Below, piece after piece: positions 14,835-22,253 of a stretch of DNA of 25,937 nt. The DNA lies in the NCBI GenBank assembly GCA_016210395.1, contig JACQUI010000318.1, forward strand, positions 1-25,937. Reading direction: 5' to 3'. A program made the position numbers and the translations under genes. The notes below the pieces were generated by a model. The model made no database searches and was not told the DNA's origin. It worked only from the letters and a program-made list of their open reading frames with translations. The stretch's first letter is position 1, and each line of letters starts with the position of its first letter. The DNA is from Chloroflexota bacterium. Its GTDB lineage: Bacteria; Chloroflexota; Dehalococcoidia; Lucifugimonadales; JACPCL1.

Positions 14835-15161
14835 ATGGCGATCAGGCAAGCAGAGAAGATTTCGCCTGCAGTGCGGGAGGAGTTCCTTGCCTCTTTCAAC
14901 AGGAAGGCATTAAAAGTGCTGAAGGGGCGCGGACTGGCCGTGCGGGGTTCCCGCACCTATGACTGGCAGTCCTCAGAGGACAGTACCTGGAGGCAGAAGG
15001 TATTGGTGATTGAACTGGCCTGCGACGCAGACACGGCGCTACCGGCCTGGGATCAATTGGGGCAACTTTTCATGGAAAGCATTATGGGAAAGCCGGAACC
15101 CTTGCGCGATATGTTGCTGGATAGCGTAACATTTGAAATCGAGTGGGAACACAAAACATGA
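14835..15161 (+). CDS. Unknown protein paired with a HEPN gene
   Basis: This 108-residue protein belongs to no family I recognise. A basic N-terminal half (about 1-40, likely helical) is followed by 'QKVLVIELACDAD' near 54, a predicted strand, and 'VTFEIEWEH' at the end, with a helix between ('AWDQLGQLFMESIM'). GGGGAG lies upstream of the ATG. Its stop overlaps the ATG of the HEPN gene by four bases (ATGA), so the two are made together. HEPN genes often pair with an MNT nucleotidyltransferase, but no MNT motif (GSxARG) is present. It may be a new type of partner or antitoxin; that is an inference from position only. Confidence 0.6.
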   Translation: MAIRQAEKISPAVREEFLASFNRKALKVLKGRGLAVRGSRTYDWQSSEDSTWRQKVLVIELACDADTALPAWDQLGQLFMESIMGKPEPLRDMLLDSVTFEIEWEHKT

Positions 15162-15550
15162 CTTTTGATGCAAGTGATTTCCTGGATCTTGCGGAGCGAA
15201 TCGTTTTGCAGGAGACTACCGAGGCGGCCTTTCGGACTGCCATCAGCCGCAGCTACTATGCCTGTCATCTACTGGGACGAGAGAGCACAAGGTTGAAAGG
15301 GTGGTTTGCGCCGAGGCATAGCGGTGAGGACCACCGCGCACTCCTGCGGGTGCTGCGGGCCCACGTCAGTTGGTCTTCCCAAATGGACCTCCTGTTGAAA
15401 CTCCGCGAGCATGCCGACTACCACGTTGATGCCAGGCCGACCACCCCCGGCTCTCCTATTTGCCAGCATTGTGCCGCCTGGAATGCTTCTGCTGCCTGGG
15501 ACGACGCAAGAGAATTGCCCACTTCATCCTGCCCCTCCTGCGTCAAATAA
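15158..15550 (+). CDS. HEPN-domain protein, UPF0332-like; possible C-terminal frameshift
   Basis: This 130-residue protein shows 'FRTAISRSYYACHLLG' at 25-40, typical of HEPN/UPF0332 helical proteins. 'LLKLREHADYHVD' at 79-91 provides an Rx5H motif (Arg83, His89), which fits the Rx4-6H motif of HEPN ribonucleases. I chose the ATG at 15158 over one five codons upstream because it overlaps the previous stop. After 'WDDARE' near 119 the frame ends in 'LPTSSCPSCVK'. One base inserted at about 15512 would give 'IAHFILPLLRQ', ending at a TAG at 15562, which looks more like the expected final helix. So the gene may carry a real or sequencing frameshift. It could be a toxin-like RNase with the upstream gene as partner. 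Confidence 0.7.
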   Translation: MTFDASDFLDLAERIVLQETTEAAFRTAISRSYYACHLLGRESTRLKGWFAPRHSGEDHRALLRVLRAHVSWSSQMDLLLKLREHADYHVDARPTTPGSPICQHCAAWNASAAWDDARELPTSSCPSCVK

Positions 15551-15603
15551 CGCCCCAGACGTAGATTGTCGCGTTTTTTGACTGGTCAGCGGGATCTTCA
15601 CCC

Positions 15604-16176
15604 ATGCACATCGAACACGATACCCCTTCCATAGAAGCAGCCGTTGCTGACATCCTGGCCGCCATTGGCGAGGACGTAGAGCGCCCCGGGCTGCAGCAGA
15701 CGCCCCGGCGCGTCGCGGAAATGTACCGTGAGCTCTTCTCCGGCATCGGCCAGGACCCAGCCGAGCACCTTGCCGTGGCCTTCGACGAAGGCCACTACGA
15801 CCTGGTGGTCCTGAAGGACATCCCCTTCTACTCCATGTGCGAGCATCACCTGGTCCCCTTCTTCGGCGCGGCGAGCGTCGCCTACCTCCCCAGCGGGCGC
15901 GTCGCCGGCCTGGACAAGATCGTACGCGCACTGGAGGTGCTGGCCAAACGCCCGCAGTTGCAGGAGCGCCTGACCGCCCAGCTTGCCGATGCTCTGTACA
16001 CGGCCCTTGCCGCCCAGGGCGTGGCAGTCATCATCAAGGCCGAGCACCTGTGCATGAGCATGCGGGGCGTGCGCAAGCCGGGCATACAGGTCGCCACCTC
16101 CGCTCTGCGCGGAACCTTTTCCCAGGAGTCCAGCATCCAAAGAGAAATACTGGCCCAGTTGGGAGGCATTGTGTAA
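15604..16176 (+). CDS. folE: GTP cyclohydrolase I
   Basis: This 190-residue protein has the normal length and is the first enzyme of tetrahydrofolate synthesis, converting GTP to dihydroneopterin triphosphate. The zinc ligands are visible: 'YSMCEHHLVPF' gives Cys79 and His82, and 'EHLCMSMRGV' gives Cys150. 'TPRRVAEMY' near 33 and 'GLDKIVRALE' near 102 are also family blocks. It is the FolE type, not FolE2. The ribosome site before the ATG at 15604 is weak (GCGGGAT). The stop TAA overlaps the ATG of the next gene by one base, so the two are coupled. Confidence 0.96.
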   Translation: MHIEHDTPSIEAAVADILAAIGEDVERPGLQQTPRRVAEMYRELFSGIGQDPAEHLAVAFDEGHYDLVVLKDIPFYSMCEHHLVPFFGAASVAYLPSGRVAGLDKIVRALEVLAKRPQLQERLTAQLADALYTALAAQGVAVIIKAEHLCMSMRGVRKPGIQVATSALRGTFSQESSIQREILAQLGGIV

Positions 16177-17165
16177 TGGCCCTGGTCACATCCGAGGAAA
16201 CCTTCAAGCAACTGTGGGATGAGTGGGAGGCCCTCTTGTCCCGGTGTCCAGGCCAGCGGGTGTTTCAAACGCCGGTCTGGCACCACCTCTGGTGGCGGGA
16301 GATGCACGGCGATGCCCAGCTCCAGCTCACCTCTTTTCGGGAAGACGGCGCGCTGGTTGGCCTGGCGCCTCTTATGTCGAAGAACAGATCCCTCTCCTTC
16401 CTGGGTGATACGGACCTCTGGGACTACCATGACTTCGTCGTTGCGCCTGGGAAAGACAAGGACTTCTTCCCTGTCCTCTTCAATGTCATAGACCCCCAGC
16501 CCTGGAAGGAGTTCACACTTACCTCCGTCCCAGAGACCTCACTTTCCCTGGCATACCTCCCCGATCTCTGCAAAGCCCACGGCTACACCTTCGAGCAGAC
16601 CTCAGAAGACGTTGCCCCAGGCCTTGCCTTGCCGCCCACGTGGGATGACTACCTTTCCCTTCTCAGCAAAAAGGACCGCCACGAGCTGCGGCGCAAGCTG
16701 CGAAGGCTGGAGGGCCAGGCGGACTTCAAGTGGTACGCCGCTCAGAGCACGCCTGCGGATTCAGATGCCTTCAACAAGGACCTGTCGGACTTCTTTGGCC
16801 TGATGGCCCTGAGCCGGGCCGAAAAGGCCGAATTTCTCACGCCCGACCGCGAGGCCTTTTTCCGCCGGATGGCCCTGGACACTGCAAAGGCCGGCGTGCT
16901 GCGACTCTTCTTCATGGAGGTGGAGGGAAAGCGGGTGGCGGCAGCGATCTGTTTCGACTACGGAAACACCCGGTTCCTCTACAACAGCGGGTACAACCCG
17001 GACTACTATCACCTGAGCGTGGGGCTGCTGCTGAACGCCATGAGCCTGCGCCAGGCTATCGAAGAGGGCAAAGGGTACTTCGACTTCCTGCGCGGCAACG
17101 AGCCCTACAAGTACGACCTGGGGGCCAAAGACGTCAACCTCTACCGCCTGGTCATCCGCCGCTGA
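16176..17165 (+). CDS. GNAT/FemAB-like acyltransferase (CelD-type)
   Basis: This 329-residue protein begins with 'TFKQLWDEWEALLSRC' and 'VFQTPVWHHLWWREMHGDAQL', the usual opening of BioF2-like/CelD acetyltransferases (Acetyltransf_6), which have two GNAT folds as FemAB proteins do. The second half shows 'KKDRHELRRKLRRLEGQ' near 165 and 'LRLFFMEVEGKRVAAAICFD' near 242, then 'RFLYNSGYNPDYYHLSVG' and 'GKGYFDFLRGNEPYKYDLGA' near the end, typical of the family. The substrate is unknown; relatives act in polysaccharide, cell-wall or peptide modification. The start ATG at 16176 overlaps the folE stop as TAATG. The frame is open further upstream inside folE, which I discount. Confidence 0.8.
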   Translation: MALVTSEETFKQLWDEWEALLSRCPGQRVFQTPVWHHLWWREMHGDAQLQLTSFREDGALVGLAPLMSKNRSLSFLGDTDLWDYHDFVVAPGKDKDFFPVLFNVIDPQPWKEFTLTSVPETSLSLAYLPDLCKAHGYTFEQTSEDVAPGLALPPTWDDYLSLLSKKDRHELRRKLRRLEGQADFKWYAAQSTPADSDAFNKDLSDFFGLMALSRAEKAEFLTPDREAFFRRMALDTAKAGVLRLFFMEVEGKRVAAAICFDYGNTRFLYNSGYNPDYYHLSVGLLLNAMSLRQAIEEGKGYFDFLRGNEPYKYDLGAKDVNLYRLVIRR

Positions 17166-17177
17166 ACCCCTTCATAT

Positions 17178-17268
17178 TCCCAGGCATCTAAGCGTTGAGG
17201 AGCTTGCGCCAGTGGGCCTGGGATGATGCTCGATGGGGCGGGCAAGCCTGCCCCTCTCCTGCAACGCT
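17178..17268. repeat. Nested palindromic structure before the glycosyltransferase gene
   Basis: Two long-range inverted repeats interlock: TCCCAGGC (17178-17185) with GCCTGGGA (17216-17223), and AGCGTTG-AGGAG (17191-17203) with CTCCTGCAACGCT (17256-17268). Inside the second lies the GC-rich palindrome 17235-17254 (GGGGCGGG...CCTGCCCC), of the family found at 10942 and 19612. The whole gap is thus able to fold and probably is a repeat element rather than coding DNA. Confidence 0.5.
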
Positions 17269-17292
17269 ATCCTCGAAAAGAGAACCCTTCTG

Positions 17293-18501
17293 TTGAAACG
17301 CATCGCCTTCATAAGCGTCCACGGATGTCCTATGGCGGTCCTTGGCACCAGGAGCGCCGGCGGCATGAACGTGTATATACGCGCCCTGGCGCAAGGCCTC
17401 GGACGCCAAGGCTTCGCCGTGGACATCTTCACGCGCTGCCACGGCTCAGACGAACCCCTCGTCAATCCCCTGGACGCCAACACCCGGGTCATCCACATTG
17501 ATGCAGGCCCGGAAGATGCTCCCAAAGAAGACCTCTTCAACTACTGCCCCGCATTCCTCCAGGGCGTCAACGCCTTTGCCGGAAGCAACGGCCTCCACTA
17601 CGAGCTGCTGCACAGCCACTACTGGCTCTCCGGCTGGGTGGGCCAAGCGCTTTCCCAGGAGTGGCGCGTCCCTCACGTCGCCACCTTCCACACCCTGGCG
17701 GAGATCAAGACCCGCGCCAGGGTCGGCGAGGCGGAGGCCACGTCCCGCAGCGCCACGGAGCGCCAGGTCGTCGGCGCCGTGGACCGCGTGATTGTCTCGA
17801 CGGGACACGAGCGGCTGGCGCTACAGCAGCTCTACGATGCGCCGGAAGACAAGGTGCGCGTCGTCTTCGGCGGCGTAGACCTGGATCTGTTCCATCCCGG
17901 CGACCAGCGCGCCGCCAGGGACCGACTGGGGCTGAACGGCCACCAGACCATCCTGTACGTAGGCCGCCTGGACCCCATCAAAGGCGTGGACGTGCTGATG
18001 CACACCCTTTCCCAGATTGAGACCTGCCGCGATGTGCAGCTCCTGGTCGTCGGCGGCAACACGGATGATGCCGAGTCCCGGCGGCTCCGGACTCTCACGG
18101 GCCAGCTTGGCCTTGCGGGCAAGGTGGAGTTTCTGGGCAGCCAGCCCCACGAAACGCTGCCGGACTACTACCAGGCCGCCGACGTCTGCGTCGTCCCTTC
18201 GTACTATGAGAGCTTCGGCCTGGTGGCGCTGGAAGCCATGGCCTGCGGCACCCCCGTCGTCGCCTCCCGCGTGGCCGGCTTGCAGGCCATCGTCAAGGAC
18301 AACCGCTCCGGCTACCTGGTGGCCTGGCACTGCCCGGACGCCTACGCCGACCGCCTCGAAGTGCTGCTTTCCAATGACGCGCTCCGCCACAGTATGGGCA
18401 AGCAGGCCCGGCAGGCCGCCGTGGACATGAGCTGGGACCGCACCGCCCAGGGCGTGGCGGCGGTGTATGCGGAGTTGGGGGTACGACCGCAGAAGGGGTA
18501 G
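17293..18501 (+). CDS. GT4 glycosyltransferase, MshA/sucrose-phosphate-synthase-like
   Basis: This retaining GT-B glycosyltransferase is about 402 residues long from the TTG at 17293. Just after the start it has 'GTRSAGGMNVYIRALAQGL', the nucleotide-sugar/acceptor loop seen in MshA (D-inositol-3-phosphate glycosyltransferase). 'LLHSHYWLSGWVG', 'HVATFHTLAEIK', 'VVFGGVDLDLFHPG' and 'LYVGRLDPIKGVDVL' follow, then the EX7E motif in 'ESFGLVALEAMACGTPVVAS'. An ATG 60 bases upstream (17233) keeps the frame but lies in a palindrome and adds residues without family similarity. The HicB gene follows after 3 bp and a deacetylase gene after that. The acceptor is unknown; MshA-like chemistry is a hypothesis. 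Confidence 0.88.
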   Translation: MKRIAFISVHGCPMAVLGTRSAGGMNVYIRALAQGLGRQGFAVDIFTRCHGSDEPLVNPLDANTRVIHIDAGPEDAPKEDLFNYCPAFLQGVNAFAGSNGLHYELLHSHYWLSGWVGQALSQEWRVPHVATFHTLAEIKTRARVGEAEATSRSATERQVVGAVDRVIVSTGHERLALQQLYDAPEDKVRVVFGGVDLDLFHPGDQRAARDRLGLNGHQTILYVGRLDPIKGVDVLMHTLSQIETCRDVQLLVVGGNTDDAESRRLRTLTGQLGLAGKVEFLGSQPHETLPDYYQAADVCVVPSYYESFGLVALEAMACGTPVVASRVAGLQAIVKDNRSGYLVAWHCPDAYADRLEVLLSNDALRHSMGKQARQAAVDMSWDRTAQGVAAVYAELGVRPQKG

Positions 18502-18504
18502 CTC

Positions 18505-18792
18505 ATGGCATCGTCCTCAACGAGAGTGAAGGTTTTGTCTCTCTCCAAATACGTCCAGACAGCTATGGCGTTGGCGGTGTACGAGAAAGATGAGAACGGC
18601 GTGGTCGTCGCCACTGTGCCCAACGCCGCCGGCTTCTTTGCGCAAGGTGACACCTACGAAGAGGCGCGCGCCAACCTGGAGGATGCGATTGAAGGAAACG
18701 TCCTGCTAGCCCTGCAGCTTGGGTGGGAGATACCCTCCCTTCCTGGCTTCACAGTGGAGGAGCGCGACGTCTCGGCTAACCCCTCTTTCTAG
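18505..18792 (+). CDS. HicB-like protein without a HicA partner
   Basis: This 95-residue protein has the HicB partial-RNase-H-like fold: 'ALAVYEKDENGVVVATVPN' near 22-40, 'GFFAQGDTYEEARANLEDAI' near 43-62 and 'LALQLGWEIP' near 67. HicB normally neutralises the HicA mRNA interferase. No HicA (60-80 residues, double-stranded RNA-binding fold) is visible on either side; the gene lies 3 bp after the glycosyltransferase stop and about 80 bp before the deacetylase. There is no C-terminal HTH/RHH DNA-binding domain. AAGGGG precedes the ATG. Orphan HicB-like proteins are common and may have unrelated roles. Confidence 0.8.
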   Translation: MASSSTRVKVLSLSKYVQTAMALAVYEKDENGVVVATVPNAAGFFAQGDTYEEARANLEDAIEGNVLLALQLGWEIPSLPGFTVEERDVSANPSF

Positions 18793-18804
18793 TCGCCCCG
18801 TCCA

Positions 18805-18832
18805 TTGACTCCCGCCGTTTTCATGATACCCT
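18805..18832 (+). promoter_or_regulatory. Promoter candidate for the LmbE-type deacetylase
   Basis: TTGACT (18805-18810, five of six) is followed after 16 bp by TACCCT (18827-18832, weak), preceded by TGA as an extended -10. The start codon is at 18872. Confidence 0.3.
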
Positions 18833-18871
18833 TCCCCCCAATCACCTTTTCTACCTGGAGGTTTCCTGTCC

Positions 18872-19585
18872 ATGGCAACAGTTGAAAGACCAGAACGAGC
18901 GATGGTCGTCTTTGCCCACCCCGATGACGAGATCGGCTGCGCCGGGACCATCGCATCGTGGACCAAGCAGGGAACGGGGGTCTGCCTGGTCCTGTGCACC
19001 AACGGCGACAAAGGCACTGAAGACCTGGAGATGACCCCCGACCGGCTCGCGCAAATCCGCGCCAAAGAACAGCGCGACGCGGCAACCGCCCTTGGCGTCA
19101 GCGACCTGGTCATGCTCGGCTACCCCGATGGCGAGCTGGAAGACACGCGGGAGTTCCGGGGCAAGCTGGTGCGAGAGATACGCCGCTTCCGCCCGCAGGT
19201 CGTCTTCACCCACGCCCCCGTGGCCGTCACCCGCCACAACCACCACGACCACCGCATCTGCGGCGCGGTCACTCTAGACGCCGTGTACCCGTACGCGCGC
19301 GACCCCTGGCACTACGTGGAGCTCACACGCGGCGGGTTTCAACCCCACAAGGTGGCCACCGTGCTGCTGTGGGGCGGCGACAACCCCGACGTCTTTTTCG
19401 ACATCACCGAGACGCTGCCCACCAAGGTGGAGGCGATGATGCGCCATCACAGCCAGTTCGGACGCCCCAACCGCGACCCGAACCGCCAGCCCGGCGACTT
19501 CATGCGTGAGGGCGCCCGCCGCCAGGGGGAACGGGCCGGCCTGCAGTACGCCGAGGCATTCTCCAAGCTGGAGTTCCGCGTGTAG
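18872..19585 (+). CDS. PIG-L/LmbE-family zinc deacetylase (MshB/BshB-like)
   Basis: This 237-residue protein is of the family that removes acetyl groups from N-acetylglucosaminyl compounds, as in mycothiol (MshB), bacillithiol (BshB) and GPI synthesis. The zinc motif 'AHPDDE' at 15-20 gives His16 and Asp19; the third ligand is probably in 'HNHHDHR' at 122-128 (His127). 'GTIASWTKQGTGVCLVLCTNGDKG' and 'REIRRFRPQVVFTHAP' also fit. No signal peptide or membrane segment is present. TGGAGG lies upstream of the ATG. Its substrate is not shown by sequence, but it follows an MshA-like glycosyltransferase and a GNAT/FemAB-like acyltransferase, which would suit a small-thiol or amino-sugar conjugate pathway. 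Confidence 0.88.
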   Translation: MATVERPERAMVVFAHPDDEIGCAGTIASWTKQGTGVCLVLCTNGDKGTEDLEMTPDRLAQIRAKEQRDAATALGVSDLVMLGYPDGELEDTREFRGKLVREIRRFRPQVVFTHAPVAVTRHNHHDHRICGAVTLDAVYPYARDPWHYVELTRGGFQPHKVATVLLWGGDNPDVFFDITETLPTKVEAMMRHHSQFGRPNRDPNRQPGDFMREGARRQGERAGLQYAEAFSKLEFRV

Positions 19586-19611
19586 GTTGTCCCCCAGCCT
19601 CAAACGCAATC

Positions 19612-19640
19612 GTAGGGGCAGGTTTGAAACCTGCCCCTAC
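19612..19640. repeat. 29-bp perfect palindrome (REP-like)
   Basis: GTAGGGGCAGGTTT and AAACCTGCCCCTAC are 14-bp perfect arms with one base between. It directly follows the deacetylase gene and could act as a transcript-end hairpin, but there is no T-run. It is the best-preserved member of the palindrome family in this window. Confidence 0.85.
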
Positions 19641-19657
19641 GTCCATACGCAACAACG

Positions 19658-19685
19658 GTAGGGGCACGACATATCGTGCCTCTAC
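19658..19685. repeat. 28-bp palindrome (REP-like), with a third nearby
   Basis: GTAGGGGCACGA and TCGTGCCTCTAC pair with one mismatch around CATA. It shares its outer GTAGGGGCA end with the palindrome 17 bp upstream, but the inner part differs. A third hairpin, CTTCCCT-CAC-AGGGAAG, lies at 19740-19756 just before the reductase stop, and a similar one is at 7729-7750. Confidence 0.75.
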
Positions 19686-19780
19686 GGCGTCATCGAAGGT
19701 GATGCGCCCCTTGCCGGCTATGCCGTCAGCCTCTTGCCTCTTCCCTCACAGGGAAGGGGACAGGGGTTAGGCTTGGCGCG

Positions 19781-21547
19781 CTACACCGAGCACTCTCCCT
19801 CGCCGCGCTCTACGATGTACATGCGGGTGGCGTCCCAGTCCATGTAGAAGGTGGGGGCTTCCTCTTGCGATGGGACGGCGGTGAACTCGGCCAGGGCCTC
19901 CCGCAGCATATCCGCGCCTACGCGGTCCACAAAGGCTGAGAAGCGCTCGTTGGGCTTGCGCGTGGTGCGGTAGAGGTCCAATAGAGACGATATGGCCTGT
20001 GGGGTTTTGCGGGCCGGAATCTTCACCACAGGCCGCCCCAGGCGCGTGCCTTCTGACGTCACTTCGCCGCCCAGCAAGACCTGGTACGCTGGGTAGAGGC
20101 GTCCCTCCTGGTGCAGCGCGCACCCGTACAGGCCGATGTCCCCCAGGTAGTGCTGGCCGCAGGCGTCGGGGCAGCCGCTGACCTTGACGCGCAGCCCGCC
20201 CAGCGCGGGGTCCTCCTGGTACGCGGCGTCTTGAAGCATCTCCGTGAGCTGCCGGGCCAGGGCCTTGGAGCTGACGATGCCCAAGCTGCACGCGCTGGCG
20301 CCAGGGCAGGAAGTCACGTCGGCGACACCATACGCCCGGACGCCGGTCAGCCCCTGGGCCTGAAGCGTCTGGTACACCTTGGCCAGGCCCGCTTCCGGCA
20401 CGTTGCGAAGCACCAGGTCTTGCTGCTGAGAGGTGCGCACGTCGGCCCCAAACCCTTCGGCAAGCCCGGCGACGGCGTCCATCTGGTCGGCGGTGATGTC
20501 TCCCAGGCGCAGCGGGATGAGCACGGTGGCGGACCCGCTCTGCTTCTGGGCCAGCGTGTTCCACGAGCGCCAGCGCATGTAGGCGGGATCGCCGTGCGCG
20601 CCGTTGGCGGACGACGCCTCCCCGGCAGCGGCGTTCAGGGGACCGGCCGCCGGAGCGGGGGTGGAGGCTTGAATGGGTGCGCTTCCCGCGCTGGCGCGTT
20701 GGGCCGACTCTGCGTCCACCAGCTTGCGGAACTCCTCGATGCCCAGGCGGTTGAGGACGAACTTCAGGCGGGCCTTCTGCTTGTTGCTCCTGTCTCCCAG
20801 CTTGTCGAAGACGCCTATGACGGCATCGGTCGTTGCCAGGAGGTCCTCTTCAGGCAGGAACTCTGTCAGCATCTGCGCCTTGCGAGGGAACACGCCCAGG
20901 CCGCCGCCGACAAAGACCTTGAACCCCCTGCGGGTTGACCCGTTTTGCCCCTGGACCTGGGCAATGGCCCCAACATCCTGGATGGCGGAGAAGGAGCAGT
21001 CCTGCGCGCAGCCGGAGAAACCCATCTTTATCTTGCGCGGCAGGCTCATGACGCTCTGGTTGCCCAGGTAGTGATCGTCCAGGGCTTTGGCGTAGGGCGT
21101 CACGTCGAAGGCCTCTTTGGGACAGACCCCGGCCAGCGGGCAGGCGCCGACGGTGCGCACGGAGTTGCCGCCCGTCTGGAGCGTGGTGATGCTTGCGTCA
21201 TGGAGCGTCCGGAGGATTTCGGGGATCCTGTCCAGCTTCAGCCAGGGGAGCTGCATGTTCTGGCGTGTGGTCACGTGCCCCGTGCCGTTGCCGTCCTCGC
21301 GGGCGATGCGCGCCAGCGTCCTGATCTGGTTTGGCGTCAGCCCGCCGAAGGGGATGCGCACCCGCACCATGTACTCCTCGGGCTGGCGCTGGCCGTACGC
21401 GCCAAGGATCGTCCGGCTTGGGCGGAACTCGTCGTTGGTGATCTCGCCCCGGCGCATGCGCAGCAACCGGCTCTCCATGTTGCGGATGGCCACGGTCACG
21501 TTTTCGCCGCTGGCGGCGCTGCTCTGGGGCTGGCGTTGTTGCTGCAT
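19781..21547 (-). CDS. Ferredoxin-type nitrite/sulfite reductase with two cysteine-complete halves
   Basis: This 588-residue siroheme reductase has the two-fold repeat of the NirA/CysI family: half one at about 15-280, half two at about 325-560, joined by an Ala/Pro/Ser-rich linker. Half two has the cluster motif C414-x5-C420 and C459-x3-C463, with the same 39-residue gap between the pairs as in E. coli CysI. Half one also has a full set, C136-x5-C142 and C180-x3-C184, where most NirA-type proteins keep only part. The enzyme reduces nitrite to ammonia or sulfite to sulfide; sequence alone does not decide which. No FNR or flavin domain is present, so electrons likely come from ferredoxin. The ATG at 21547 follows AGAGGAG by about seven bases. 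Confidence 0.9.
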   Translation of the reverse strand: MQQQRQPQSSAASGENVTVAIRNMESRLLRMRRGEITNDEFRPSRTILGAYGQRQPEEYMVRVRIPFGGLTPNQIRTLARIAREDGNGTGHVTTRQNMQLPWLKLDRIPEILRTLHDASITTLQTGGNSVRTVGACPLAGVCPKEAFDVTPYAKALDDHYLGNQSVMSLPRKIKMGFSGCAQDCSFSAIQDVGAIAQVQGQNGSTRRGFKVFVGGGLGVFPRKAQMLTEFLPEEDLLATTDAVIGVFDKLGDRSNKQKARLKFVLNRLGIEEFRKLVDAESAQRASAGSAPIQASTPAPAAGPLNAAAGEASSANGAHGDPAYMRWRSWNTLAQKQSGSATVLIPLRLGDITADQMDAVAGLAEGFGADVRTSQQQDLVLRNVPEAGLAKVYQTLQAQGLTGVRAYGVADVTSCPGASACSLGIVSSKALARQLTEMLQDAAYQEDPALGGLRVKVSGCPDACGQHYLGDIGLYGCALHQEGRLYPAYQVLLGGEVTSEGTRLGRPVVKIPARKTPQAISSLLDLYRTTRKPNERFSAFVDRVGADMLREALAEFTAVPSQEEAPTFYMDWDATRMYIVERGEGECSV

Positions 21548-21584
21548 GGGGCGCTCCTCTGAATCGTTGGCAAATTAAGGTCTC

Positions 21585-21613
21585 TTTATAACCCACGCCC
21601 CCGCGAAAGGCAA
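21585..21613 (-). promoter_or_regulatory. Promoter candidate for the nitrite/sulfite reductase
   Basis: On the minus strand, TTGCCT (21613-21608, four of six) is followed after exactly 17 bp by TATAAA (21590-21585, five of six). The start codon is about 38 bp downstream. It is one of the best-formed sigma-70-type promoters in the window. Confidence 0.55.
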
Positions 21614-21673
21614 GACCCCCTGCCGGCGCCCCACATCCTTTGCCCTACGGCAAGCGCGAAAGGAGCGGTTGAC

Positions 21674-21762
21674 ATGCTTCCGAGGAATGATAATTACTTA
21701 GAACAATCATCAGATTGGGGAAGAATCGTGGCTACAAAGACGTCGCTCCGTGCGGCAAACGA
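21674..21762 (+). other. Likely displaced N-terminus of the following gene
   Basis: An ATG at 21674 has a strong AAAGGAG eight bases upstream. It reads 'MLPRNDNYLEQSSDWGRIV' and 'ATKTSLRAANE' until 21762. Removing one G in the GAGGTGG at 21761-21767 would carry this frame straight into 'WIATALLHRS' of the gene at 21750-22253. The region is AT-rich for this window and holds ATGAT/ATCAT inverted pentamers about 20 bp apart, which might be an operator. Confidence 0.55.
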
Positions 21763-22253
21763 GGTGGATCGCAACAGCCCTTCTCCATCGCTCCAACGAG
21801 GCGGCGGAGGACTTTTCTCGCGAAGATATCATGGAGAAGGTCCTGTCAGAGTTTGGAAAGTCCCACGACACTAGCACCGTGTCTACCCACATCGGCACGC
21901 ATTGTGTTGCCAACACGAAACCCAACCCGCTGTCACAGGACCACAGGATGCTCTTCAGGACGGGGCGCGGTCGTTTTCGCCTCTACAGGCCTGAGGACCC
22001 TTTTGACCCCCGAAGGGCCGATGGAGCGGTCCTGCCACAAGCAAAGGACCTTCCCGCGAAGCACCGCCATCTCCTGGATTGGTATCGAGACGAGTACGTC
22101 CATTGGGGAAAGGTGTTCACAGCCGATGCCCTCCTCCTCAAAGTCAAGCCCGGCAACAGCGGCCTTGCCGATGTCAGCGTGAACCACGACAAGTACCTGG
22201 CCCAGGCGGTCTGGGAGGAGTCGCATGCAGTATCTCCCAACCAGGCCCACTGA
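21750..22253 (+). CDS. Unknown protein upstream of a PIN gene (probably frame-disrupted at its start)
   Basis: The reading frame from a GTG at 21750 gives 167 residues, without any ribosome site for that GTG. The product contains 'WIATALLHRSNEAAEDFSRE' near 6-25, 'EFGKSHDTSTVSTHIGTHCV' near 34-53, 'RMLFRTGRGRFRLYRPED' near 66-83 and 'HRHLLDWYRDEYVHWGK' near 105. The first part looks like a small winged-helix-type DNA-binding domain (helices, then a basic 'wing' at 'GRGRFRLYR'), but I cannot name the family with certainty. The true start may be at 21674 in another frame, with an extra G near 21763. It overlaps the PIN gene by 29 bases, so it may act as antitoxin and regulator. Confidence 0.6.
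   Translation: MRQTRWIATALLHRSNEAAEDFSREDIMEKVLSEFGKSHDTSTVSTHIGTHCVANTKPNPLSQDHRMLFRTGRGRFRLYRPEDPFDPRRADGAVLPQAKDLPAKHRHLLDWYRDEYVHWGKVFTADALLLKVKPGNSGLADVSVNHDKYLAQAVWEESHAVSPNQAH

Noticed and set aside
13559..14956. A 465-codon open frame on the minus strand opposite threonine synthase
   Set aside because: It is antisense to a certain gene, its product is low-complexity His/Gly/Arg-rich without domains, and its start lies inside the next gene. GC-rich codon bias explains it.
16176..19585. A HicA toxin partner near the HicB gene
   Set aside because: No 60-80 residue frame with HicA features is present on either strand next to 18505-18792.
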